The position numbers and the translations under genes are program-made. Source: Haloferacaceae archaeon (lineage in GTDB: Archaea; Halobacteriota; Halobacteria; Halobacteriales; Haloferacaceae). Taken from it: a stretch of DNA of 8,337 bases. Under the pieces are notes generated by a model. The model saw nothing but the letters and a program-made list of their open reading frames with translations. It was not told where the DNA came from and searched no databases. The stretch covers positions 1 through 8,337 of the forward strand of contig JAQCMZ010000113.1 of assembly GCA_028274825.1 (NCBI GenBank), written 5' to 3'. This document shows positions 1 to 6,249 of this stretch, piece after piece (position 1 is the first letter of the stretch; every line of letters begins with the position of its first letter).

Positions 1-732
1 TGGTTCGATGAGCCCCCTCGAGAGAGGGACCAAACTGTCAACGACAGAGCAGACCCGGCCGACGGTCAGGCTACTGACGGGGGCGTCACATCGACAGGAC
101 AGCGTCTCCGCCGACTGTCAGTGCTGGTGCGAGAGCCGCGCGTGATCTCACTCGTCATCGGGCGGATGCTCCCGATGATCAGTTGGGTCGGCTTCTTGAC
201 GTACAACTCGGTGATTATCGTTGAACTAATGGGCGGAAGCGAGGGACAGGCCGGGCTGCTCGTCACGGTCAACAGTATCATGCTCGCGGTCGGCGGGAGC
301 CAGGCGGGTCGTATCACCGCAGTGTTTGACTCTCGTCTCTGGCCGCTCACCGCTGCCAACGTCGGGCTCGGGGGCGGGCTCATCGTGATTGGCCTCGCAC
401 CATCGGTTGAACTGGCCGCAGTTGGGGCAGCACTTCTCGGGGGTGGGTTCGGGGTGTCACTGGCGCTGTACCGCAGTATCGTTACCGGGCTCGCCCCCGC
501 GGCCTTACGCGGGAGCTTCGTCAGCGTCGCCGAGTCGCTCGGCCGAGTCGGCTCCACAATCACCCCCATCGGGATGAGCGTACTCATCGCCGTGGCGGCG
601 CCTGCGCTCGGATTCGCTGCCGCCGTCCGTTGGGTCGCCGTTGGCATCGGTGTGTTTGTTCTCATCGGCGGGCAGATCTGTCTGGTGGTTGCTAAGCTAT
701 CACCAAAGACAGACGCAGAGCGAGCGGGCTAA
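1..732 (+). CDS. MFS transporter, C-terminal half (partial, start outside window)
   Basis: The reading frame is open from base 1 to a TAA at 730-732 and gives 243 residues. The first 45 or so are a charged, Asp/Arg-rich stretch without membrane character. Six hydrophobic segments follow, at roughly residues 48-74, 85-102, 114-133, 135-156, 178-203 and 206-231, and then a short polar tail. This matches the central cytoplasmic loop plus TM7-TM12 of a 12-TM major facilitator. GSQAGRITAVFDSR (about residues 99-112), between the second and third segments, sits where the second-half copy of MFS motif A is expected. Such proteins move small solutes or drugs by facilitated or ion-coupled transport in the cytoplasmic membrane; the substrate cannot be read here. 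A GTG at 121 could be mistaken for the start, but hydrophilic coding sequence continues upstream of it, so the gene is cut by the window edge. Family call is good; substrate is unknown. Confidence 0.8.
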   Translation, partial: WFDEPPRERDQTVNDRADPADGQATDGGVTSTGQRLRRLSVLVREPRVISLVIGRMLPMISWVGFLTYNSVIIVELMGGSEGQAGLLVTVNSIMLAVGGSQAGRITAVFDSRLWPLTAANVGLGGGLIVIGLAPSVELAAVGAALLGGGFGVSLALYRSIVTGLAPAALRGSFVSVAESLGRVGSTITPIGMSVLIAVAAPALGFAAAVRWVAVGIGVFVLIGGQICLVVAKLSPKTDAERAG

Positions 733-738
733 ACTGCT

Positions 739-757
739 GTTGTCAGACACTGACAGC
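739..757 (+). terminator. palindrome just after the MFS gene, possible terminator
   Basis: TGTCAG at 741-746 and CTGACA at 750-755 form a perfect 6-bp stem around ACA. A T-G wobble (740/756) and a G-C pair (739/757) extend it. It lies 7 bases after the MFS stop codon. No T-rich tract follows, and archaeal termination often depends on one, so the function is inferred from position only. Confidence 0.3.
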
Positions 758-1053
758 TATGCGCTGGTCGGGTCTTCGGAGTCTGTGTACTCAGTCTCGT
801 GACACTGATAGATATGACCTGACTGACGCGCCACTGGTCGGGATGACCGCTCGAGAGTGTCACCGACCGCGCACTTTCATCGGACGGTCAGCGCCTACTC
901 GGCAGGTTCGGGCTGGCAGGCTTCAATTATCTGATACCGGATCTGCCGTGGCGTGAAAAGAGATGTCACGCTGCATTCAGACCTTGCCTGCCAGTCGTCA
1001 CCGATCTCGTCTGGTTGGAATAGCTTTTGATGAATCACCTTCACATGGGAGAT
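758..1053. other. intergenic region before the acyl-CoA synthetase, no gene seen
   Basis: About 300 bases contain no reading frame with protein-like composition on either strand. The antisense frame running into the next gene is the shadow of that gene. TTTTGA at 1025-1030 lies about 27 nt before the ATG at 1054 and is a weak TATA-like candidate. Nothing else stands out. Confidence 0.4.
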
Positions 1054-3171
1054 ATGGCATTCAACGTTCCCGATCTTGACCCGCTGTTTGACCCTGACTT
1101 CGTCGCCGTCGTCGGCGCGAGTCCTGATTCGTTTTATGCGGGGAATCTCATCGACAATCTTCTCGAATATGGCTACGAGGGCACGCTGTATCCAGTGAAT
1201 CCGAACCGCGAGACCGTGTGGGATCGCCCCTGCTATGACAATATCGACACGGTGCCCGAGACGGTCGATCTTGTCGTCGTCAGCGTCCCGCGCGAACACG
1301 TAGTCGATGTTGTTCGCACGGCCGGCGATCGGGGGGTGCCAGTTGCGCTCGTTATCGCTGCCGGGTTCTCTGAGGCTGATTCCCGCGGCACTGAGTTGGA
1401 GGCTGATCTCGCCGATACCGCCACAGCAGCCGATATCGACGTGGTCGGGCCAAACTGTATCGGTGTTATGTCCGCCCGTGGCTCAACGCTCACCTCGACC
1501 TGTTCGCGCGAGCCCGAACCCGGGGGTGTTGCTCTCGTGAGTCAGTCCGGCGCGCTCGCGTTCACGACGTTTTTCGAGCGTGCCGCCGACGCGGACCGCC
1601 ACTTCAGTCATATCGTCTCGACGGGTAACGAAGCCGATCTCACGACCACCGACTACGTCGCGTACCTGGCCGACCAGCCTGAGGTCGATGTCATCTGCAC
1701 ATATGTCGAGGGAATCACCGAGCCGGACCGATTCATGCGCGTCGCGGAGACAGCCACCCGGAGCGGGACGCCAGTTCTCTCGGTGAAAATCGGCCAGTCA
1801 GACGTGGCCGAGGCGGCGACACTTTCCCACACCGGATCCCTCACCGGCAACGACGACGCCTGGGAGGCGGCGTTCCGTCAGACTGGTGTGCAGCGTGTCT
1901 CTGATATCCCGGACCTGCTCTCGCGGGCGGGCGCCCACGCGAATTATACCCCTCCAGATGGCGACAGCGTCGCTATCGCCTCCACGAGCGGCGGGCTCGC
2001 CAGCCTGTTGGCCGACATGGCCGCCGACCGCAAACTATCGCTCCCAGATATCACCGGTGATACCGAGACGACACTGCTCAATATGGACGCACTACTCACC
2101 TTCGGCGAGTTTCACAACCCGGCAGATATCAGAGGTTACGGTGCCGACGTGTTGCCCGACATCGCCGACGCGCTGCTCGCCGACGATGCGTTTGACTCGT
2201 ACGTCTTCGCGATCGGACTTTCAGCTGTCGACGAGCGAGCCGAGACTATCGCCGCGGATCTGGCCCGTGTTGTCGACACCGCAGATGACCCGGTGTACGT
2301 TCTCTGGACCGGTCGGAAGGTTCCAGACGACGAGCATGAGACACCGCCGTTTGCCGAACTCCGGGAGTCGATACCGGTGTACGAAGACCCCTCGCGGTGT
2401 CTCGACGCCGTCGCGTCCGCGGTGCAGTACGTGACCGACCGGAAGCGTATCGCCGACCATCCTCCCCGTTCTGAGCAGTCAACTACCATCGAGACCCCGG
2501 ATGTGGATCTTCCTCGCGGTCGGGTCCTCACGTGGCGTGAGTCGGCCGACCTTCTCGAGCAATTCGATGTGCCGCTCGTCGAGACGCGCTTAGCCCGGAG
2601 TGCGGACGAGGCGGCTGCCGTCGCCACGGATCTCGGCTTTCCCGTCGTTTGTAAAATTGACTCACCACAACTCCCGCACCGGACTGATGTCGGCGCAGTC
2701 CGGGTGAACGTCGATTCTGCAGCCGCTACCCGGGAGGCTTACGAGGCGGTCGTGACCGCGGCGCGCGATCACGTGGACGAGGACGCAATTGAGGGTGTGC
2801 TCGTACAGCCACTGGTCGATGATGGCGTGGAGGCGATCGTCGGATTAACCCTGGATGATGTCTTCGGGTCACTCGTCACGGTCGGGCCAGGCGGGATACT
2901 CGTCGAGACCGTGAACGACAGCGAGACGCTCGTCCCGCCGTTCTCAAGAGCTGATGCCCGTGATGCAGTCGAGGCGACGACATTGGCTGCCCTCCTCCAG
3001 AAGCGTCGCGCTGGTGTAGCGCTTTCCATCGAGGACCTTGTGTCAGTGCTCGGTTCTGTCGGCCACCTTGCGGTCGGTGTCGACGCCGTCGCGGAACTAG
3101 ATTTGAATCCTATCGTAGTGACTGAAAACGGGGCCCTTGCTGTCGATGCACTGATTCGGACAACCGAGTGA
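1054..3171 (+). CDS. acyl-CoA synthetase (ADP-forming), fused alpha and beta subunits
   Basis: This 705-residue protein belongs to the ADP-forming acetyl/acyl-CoA synthetases, which make a carboxylic acid plus ATP from acyl-CoA, ADP and phosphate in the cytoplasm. The order is: CoA-binding Rossmann domain (VAVVGAS at residues 17-23, GPNCIG from 132), succinyl-CoA-synthetase-like domains (SQSGALA from 163, SHTGSLTG with the expected phosphohistidine His259), and a C-terminal ATP-grasp domain from about residue 485. The ATP-grasp part has Lys534, the second conserved His542 in PHRTDVGAV, GPGG at 611-614 and ELDLNPI at 681-687. In characterised archaeal enzymes the alpha and beta parts are separate or fused; haloarchaea have the fused form. 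The ATP-grasp motifs deviate slightly from the usual HKTDVGGV and FGLGG forms, so the substrate may not be acetate. In-frame alternative starts are TTG 1027, ATG 1030 and ATG 1045. ATG 1054 is preferred because homology begins right after it and a weak TATA-like TTTTGA lies about 27 nt upstream. No partner gene is adjacent. Confidence 0.85.
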   Translation: MAFNVPDLDPLFDPDFVAVVGASPDSFYAGNLIDNLLEYGYEGTLYPVNPNRETVWDRPCYDNIDTVPETVDLVVVSVPREHVVDVVRTAGDRGVPVALVIAAGFSEADSRGTELEADLADTATAADIDVVGPNCIGVMSARGSTLTSTCSREPEPGGVALVSQSGALAFTTFFERAADADRHFSHIVSTGNEADLTTTDYVAYLADQPEVDVICTYVEGITEPDRFMRVAETATRSGTPVLSVKIGQSDVAEAATLSHTGSLTGNDDAWEAAFRQTGVQRVSDIPDLLSRAGAHANYTPPDGDSVAIASTSGGLASLLADMAADRKLSLPDITGDTETTLLNMDALLTFGEFHNPADIRGYGADVLPDIADALLADDAFDSYVFAIGLSAVDERAETIAADLARVVDTADDPVYVLWTGRKVPDDEHETPPFAELRESIPVYEDPSRCLDAVASAVQYVTDRKRIADHPPRSEQSTTIETPDVDLPRGRVLTWRESADLLEQFDVPLVETRLARSADEAAAVATDLGFPVVCKIDSPQLPHRTDVGAVRVNVDSAAATREAYEAVVTAARDHVDEDAIEGVLVQPLVDDGVEAIVGLTLDDVFGSLVTVGPGGILVETVNDSETLVPPFSRADARDAVEATTLAALLQKRRAGVALSIEDLVSVLGSVGHLAVGVDAVAELDLNPIVVTENGALAVDALIRTTE

Positions 3172-3253
3172 GGCGAGTGGAGTGTGCGAGCGGTTGATGC
3201 TCGGGTATCCCTCTCCGCGCCGGCACGCTATTATAGCTGGAACAGGCGCACTC

Positions 3254-3273
3254 CCACGCCGTTCACGGCGTGG
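3254..3273. repeat. left subterminal hairpin of the IS605-like element
   Basis: CCACGCCG at 3254-3261 and CGGCGTGG at 3266-3273 pair perfectly around TTCA. A short stem with a 4-nt loop near the left end is what a TnpA-type HUH transposase recognises in this family. The role here is inferred. Confidence 0.55.
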
Positions 3274-3680
3274 ATACGCGCCGTCACAGCGGCAATTCCC
3301 GACGGTTGTTTCTCCAAAACACCGTCTCTGCAAGCGTCGGCGCACTGGGCACGACCCTAGTGTAGCCGAGTGCCCGACAACTGACGGTTCGAGTGTCCGC
3401 CCACACTGGAAACAGGGCAGGGTGTGGCCCGATGTGGGAATCACACACCAAGCATTGGGCAAATACTCGCAGAGAAAGTCACTCCGAGTCCATCGAAGTC
3501 TGTCGGACTCCCCGTGGCCAACACAACACTGGGAATCCGAGTCCGACAACGGAGAGGAGTCCCGGGGTGGCCACTCCCAGGAGACTGCCCATCGATTGGT
3601 CACTCACCGATTCCAACGGTGTGTTGGCTTGGGAGTCTGCAACCCTGCCACTCCCAATTCAGCGGTGGCGTGGGATTCGG

Positions 3681-3707
3681 CCGCGGTCACGCGGAGGAGG
3701 ATGTCAA
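3681..3707 (+). repeat. right subterminal hairpin and TCAA end of the IS605-like element
   Basis: CCGCG (3681-3685) pairs with CGCGG (3690-3694) around GTCA, and AGGAGGATGTCAA runs to 3707. In tnpB elements this segment is also the 3' end of the reRNA/omega RNA, and the bases just downstream serve as guide. Here the downstream flank starts CAATACGG. Whether any RNA is made from this copy cannot be told from sequence. Confidence 0.5.
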
Positions 3708-3797
3708 CAATACGGTTTCATAAATACAGTGGTGAGGTGACTGCCGTCGACGGTGAGTCTTCGCCGGGGATATTCCAAGCAGAATGCGGAGGCCTGA

Positions 3798-4052
3798 TTA
3801 TCGGCCATCAACGGAGTGTGGATTCTCAGTAAGATACTCGCTGGCCCGGTCGAACGCCGGATCGATACTCTCGTATTCTCCGATGTGTGTCCACTCACCG
3901 TCTGGTGTCGCCGTGTAAACATCAAATCCCTCACCGCGATACTTGTGTGACTCCACGTACAGCTCGTTATGAACGGTACCATCAGAGTCGGTCAACAGCC
4001 AAATCCCGAGTTCCTTGCCACCCTCGAGATCCCGACGTCGAGTCCAGTGCAT
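3798..4052 (-). CDS. small acidic hypothetical protein (84 aa)
   Basis: I do not recognise a family. The 84-residue product begins MHWTRRRDLEGG, has no membrane segment or signal peptide, and no cysteines. It has a Glu/Asp-rich second half with GEGFDVYTATPDGEW and GEYESIDPAFDRA, typical haloarchaeal composition. The frame stays open upstream to 4307, but that extension has atypical composition (Ser/His-rich, low acidity). The ATG at 4052 has a good TATA box centred about 28 nt upstream (4078-4083), so this is chosen as a leaderless start. It ends close to the right edge of the palindromic element and points towards it. Its upstream side is a long non-coding stretch, so it seems to be a lone gene. 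Function unknown; that it is a real gene is fairly likely from composition and promoter together. Confidence 0.6.
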   Translation of the reverse strand: MHWTRRRDLEGGKELGIWLLTDSDGTVHNELYVESHKYRGEGFDVYTATPDGEWTHIGEYESIDPAFDRASEYLTENPHSVDGR

Positions 4053-4077
4053 AACACCGGTTATTTCGATTGGGCGG

Positions 4078-4083
4078 ATAAAA
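4078..4083 (-). promoter_or_regulatory. TATA box for the 84-aa protein gene
   Basis: On the minus strand the box reads TTTTAT and is centred about 28 nt before the ATG at 4052. This is the spacing expected for a leaderless haloarchaeal transcript, and it decides the start codon. Confidence 0.55.
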
Positions 4084-4844
4084 GATGTGTCGTGGCAGTC
4101 GACGAGTTTCGGATAGTTCGAGCTGAATATTGAGTCCGTCGACGCAGACACTGAAACTGAGTTGTTCTCGTGAGTCTGCACGCCGTCATCTAGTCTATGC
4201 GCCGACAGCCGGTACCCGAGTTGAATCATATATACGATGTGTCTTGCCTCGGGAGCAGAACGAGTGTGTGTTGATTGTTCTCCTCGTGAGGGAGCCGTGC
4301 CACTCATACTGTAATAGGAGGGGTATCCACCTTCACTCTTCTAGTAGTGGAAGGAATCGACACGAGAGAGACACCATTCACCGCAGTATGTCAGGCCGAC
4401 TCTCGAGTGTGAACAAATGACCGGCTGTCCGTCTGAGATATACAACTGTGCCGGACTGTCCCTATCACGCTCGACGCGGACACCCCCAACGCTGCACTTC
4501 TGACAGTATCGAAGCGTTCCTCCGGGCTGCTCGGCACATGATAGACCGCATCTTCCAGGGGCGAGTACCTCACTACGAGTGAACCTATGCTCAACGAGGC
4601 GTACAACGATGTGCGTGAAGAGACTTGACCACACACTAACCACGGTCAGCCCGTAACAAGGCTGTCGAAGCGTGCAACGACTGTTGAACGCCGGAGACAC
4701 GATAAGACGGTCTCGAACGCGCGTTTTTCTAGCCCACGCATCGTCTGTCTCGTATGCCTCCGATTCTGCGGTCTTGTCGGAATGATACTGAATGATTGGA
4801 TCGATTGTCCCCCGAAAAATATCATCGACTGCCCGTTCGGTCGT

Positions 4845-5117
4845 CTACGCCGTCAGCGGAACAGCAGAATCGTTCACAGTGATTGCTGATTCGCGAGCAG
4901 TTGTCACGTCGTTTTTGACATCGACTCTCCAGCAGTTCGAGAGGGTGCCGCGGTTGACCAATGGGACCGATTGCGTTGTCTCTCCTTCGGACACGAACTG
5001 AGTGTATGTGGCGTATGCTTTGGGGTCCGGCGAGCAGTGGACGAATTTCGGTGTGGCCTCGTTAGCGGTCCTGACCGTCGCACCCGCTGTGACGAGCGAC
5101 AGCGGAATAGGTAACAA
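4845..5117 (-). pseudogene. possible remnant of an unknown protein gene
   Basis: The minus-strand frame gives about 90 residues with reasonable G/C third positions and a plausible stretch, from about TANEATPKFVHCS through FVSEGETTQSVPLVNRGTL to a stop. It has only a TTG start, a stop codon four codons upstream, no Shine-Dalgarno motif and no good TATA box. Acidic content is lower than in the neighbouring proteins. I recognise no family. It may be the tail of a broken exported or membrane-linked protein, or chance. Confidence 0.2.
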
Positions 5118-5224
5118 AACCTGGGTTCATCTGAAACGCGTGTAGCTATTCTCAGTGGCTGTATCAGAGGTATGACTCTTACCGAACAGATAGAAACTTC
5201 ACATTCGTTTCTTGCCCGTGTTGC

Positions 5225-5248
5225 AGCTGGATACAACTGTATCCAACT
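5225..5248. promoter_or_regulatory. 24-bp imperfect palindrome, candidate operator
   Basis: AGCTGGATAC and GTATCCAACT are 10-base arms around AACT with a single mismatch. The core GGATAC/GTATCC is perfect. It lies about 125 bp upstream of the TrmB-family gene and about 30 bp before an AT-rich TAAAATGTATATT (5272-5284). Dyad symmetry of this size suits a dimeric regulator. Which protein binds is unknown, and the sequence is not the TACT-N7/8-GAGTA-type site known for Halobacterium TrmB. Confidence 0.35.
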
Positions 5249-5340
5249 AGGTGGGGCCTAGGCTCGGGCCCTAAAATGTATATTCTCCAGCTTCGACTGG
5301 CCCCACTCGTTCAACCTCTCAGCAGTTGTTCACACCAACA

Positions 5341-5346
5341 TTTATT
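5341..5346 (+). promoter_or_regulatory. TATA box for the TrmB-family regulator
   Basis: TTTATT is centred 27-28 nt before the GTG at 5371, the spacing of a leaderless haloarchaeal promoter. This favours GTG 5371 over the upstream TTG at 5326, because the box would lie inside the longer coding version. Confidence 0.55.
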
Positions 5347-5370
5347 CACTCTGGATTTAGAAGTGGGGGT

Positions 5371-6186
5371 GTGAAGTCTCTGTGTGACTTAGGTATATCC
5401 AGCTATGAAAACCAGGCATACCAGGGATTGCTCTCTCTCGGAAGCGGCACAGCGAAACACGTGGCAGATGAGGCCGATATTCCGATGGGACGAGTGTATG
5501 ATACGCTGAATACACTCGAATCGCGAGGACTTGTCCGGGTTCAGACGGCCAGCGAGCCAAAGCAGTATGCCCCGGTAGAGCCCGAGGTAGCCGTCGATCG
5601 GCTTATCGAAGCGCGACGGCAAGATCTCCAGGCAGAGATTGATACCTACGAGGCAGGACGGAACGAACTCGTCGGGCGGCTCGGATCCGTCCGGGGGACA
5701 GACGACCAGTTCTGGACGGCGACGGTCGGCCCGGCCCGGACCGTCGAGCTGTTGTTGGAGCGTTTCGAGACTGCAGACGAGAGAATCGTTATTGTGGCCG
5801 ATACAATCGCCGCTCGGTTCGACGACGAGGCCAGTAACCGGCTGTTTGATTTCGCACTGACAGCCGCGCACGATGGGATAGATGTATTAGTCCTGCTCTC
5901 ACCAGCCGTCTTCGGGGATACGATATCAACATTCACCGACGAGCAAATTGAAATGATACTCGGCGCAGCGCCATTGTCAGTGCGGATCTCCGAGGGACTT
6001 CACGGGGATTTCCACATTATCGATAACAAGGAGATCTGTCTCGAGTTGCCAGACCCGCTGGCACAGAACGAGCGGTTCGGGTTGGTTGACGTCAGAGACC
6101 GCGCGTTCGCACGACGAGTCGTGGCCGGCTTCGACGACGTATGGGAGGCTGCTGAAGAAGTTTCAGACACTGTCACAACCGGATGA
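5371..6186 (+). CDS. TrmB-family transcriptional regulator
   Basis: The 271-residue protein begins MKSLCDLGISSYENQAY, the standard opening of haloarchaeal TrmB-type regulators. A winged helix-turn-helix spans about residues 5-75, with AKHVADEADIPMGRVYDTLN as the recognition region and ESRGLVRV before the wing. A short coiled-coil-like segment (about 80-105) links it to a C-terminal sensor domain of roughly 160 residues. That domain includes HGDFHIID from residue 211 and ELPDPLAQNERFG, the degenerate phospholipase-D-like part seen in haloarchaeal members. Such proteins bind DNA as dimers or oligomers and sense sugars or other metabolites; the ligand here is unknown. Length fits the family. The frame extends up to TTG 5326, but the TATA box placement and family alignment support GTG 5371. 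It converges on the ferredoxin gene with a 63-bp gap. The target genes cannot be read from sequence; a palindrome lies upstream. Confidence 0.85.
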   Translation: MKSLCDLGISSYENQAYQGLLSLGSGTAKHVADEADIPMGRVYDTLNTLESRGLVRVQTASEPKQYAPVEPEVAVDRLIEARRQDLQAEIDTYEAGRNELVGRLGSVRGTDDQFWTATVGPARTVELLLERFETADERIVIVADTIAARFDDEASNRLFDFALTAAHDGIDVLVLLSPAVFGDTISTFTDEQIEMILGAAPLSVRISEGLHGDFHIIDNKEICLELPDPLAQNERFGLVDVRDRAFARRVVAGFDDVWEAAEEVSDTVTTG

Positions 6187-6226
6187 AGGTGAAGAATATC
6201 TTCACACGTCGTGTACAATCTTCATC
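6182..6226. terminator. nested inverted repeats between convergent genes, possible bidirectional terminator
   Basis: GATGAAG (6182-6188) pairs with CTTCATC (6220-6226). Inside it GTGAAGA (6189-6195) pairs with TCTTCAC (6199-6205), and ACAC/GTGT (6204-6214) can form a further small stem. The set overlaps the TrmB stop codon and lies between the two convergent 3' ends. There is no long T tract, so a terminator role rests on position and symmetry. Confidence 0.35.
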
Positions 6227-6249
6227 CTGATTGAGCTCGGCCCTCTTCA

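Larger units (their letters stand above)
3235..3707. mobile_element. palindrome-bounded IS200/IS605-like non-autonomous element or tnpB relic
   Basis: No frame in this stretch reads like a protein. Its left part has a perfect 8-bp hairpin with TTCA loop (3254-3273). Its right part has a CCGCG/CGCGG hairpin with GTCA loop (3681-3694), followed by GAGGAGGATGTCAA ending at 3707. From memory, GTGGGAATCC-hairpin-GGAGGATGTCAA is the usual right end of haloarchaeal IS1341-type (TnpB) elements of the IS200/IS605 family. Those elements have subterminal hairpins and no inverted terminal repeats. Short transposase-less relatives with palindromes near both ends have been described in Haloquadratum as PATEs. 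The left edge at 3235 is inferred: TTAT lies just outside it, 19 nt before the hairpin, a spacing like that of IS608. GTGGGAATC also occurs inside at 3434-3442. The element could instead be a heavily decayed tnpB. The right end is the better supported boundary. Confidence 0.5.
4084..5340. other. long stretch without a convincing gene
   Basis: About 1.25 kb has low coding signal on both strands. Frames here are short, rich in Ser, Arg and Cys, and lack recognisable domains; examples are the minus frames at 4341-4700 and 4391-4636 and the plus frame at 4792-5001. The most coding-like piece is on the minus strand at 4845-5117, listed separately. A weak bulged hairpin lies at 4330-4354. TTTTTCTA at 4723-4730 is T-rich and could be a TATA or terminator tract. 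An operator-like palindrome at 5225-5248 and a GC hairpin at 5254-5271 lie near the right end. The stretch may be a graveyard of old insertions or may contain unrecognised RNAs. Confidence 0.4.

Noticed and set aside
66..665. Minus-strand 199-codon frame opposite the MFS gene
   Set aside because: Low-complexity Thr/Pro/Ser/Ala composition typical of the antisense of a GC-rich membrane-protein gene.
3182..3832. Plus-strand open frame of 216 codons covering the palindromic element
   Set aside because: It is rich in Arg, Ser, His and Trp with none of the acidic bias of haloarchaeal proteins, has no domain, and spans the hairpins and the element's right end into flanking DNA. It looks like an accidental frame in structured GC-rich sequence.
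4053..4307. N-terminal extension of the 84-aa protein to a start at 4307
   Set aside because: The extension has non-protein-like composition and would put the strong TATA box at 4078-4083 inside the gene.
4341..4700. Minus-strand 119-codon frame with several cysteines, possible zinc finger
   Set aside because: The cysteines do not form regular paired CXXC knuckles, acidic residues are few, and no promoter or ribosome-binding site was found.
4792..5001. Plus-strand 69-codon frame
   Set aside because: Ser/Thr/Val-rich with no start signals, and opposite to a slightly more coding-like minus-strand frame. Neither is convincing.
5172..5261. 29-codon plus-strand mini-gene starting MTLTEQIETS
   Set aside because: Too short to judge, no properly spaced ribosome-binding site or TATA box, and it overlaps the palindrome at 5225-5248.
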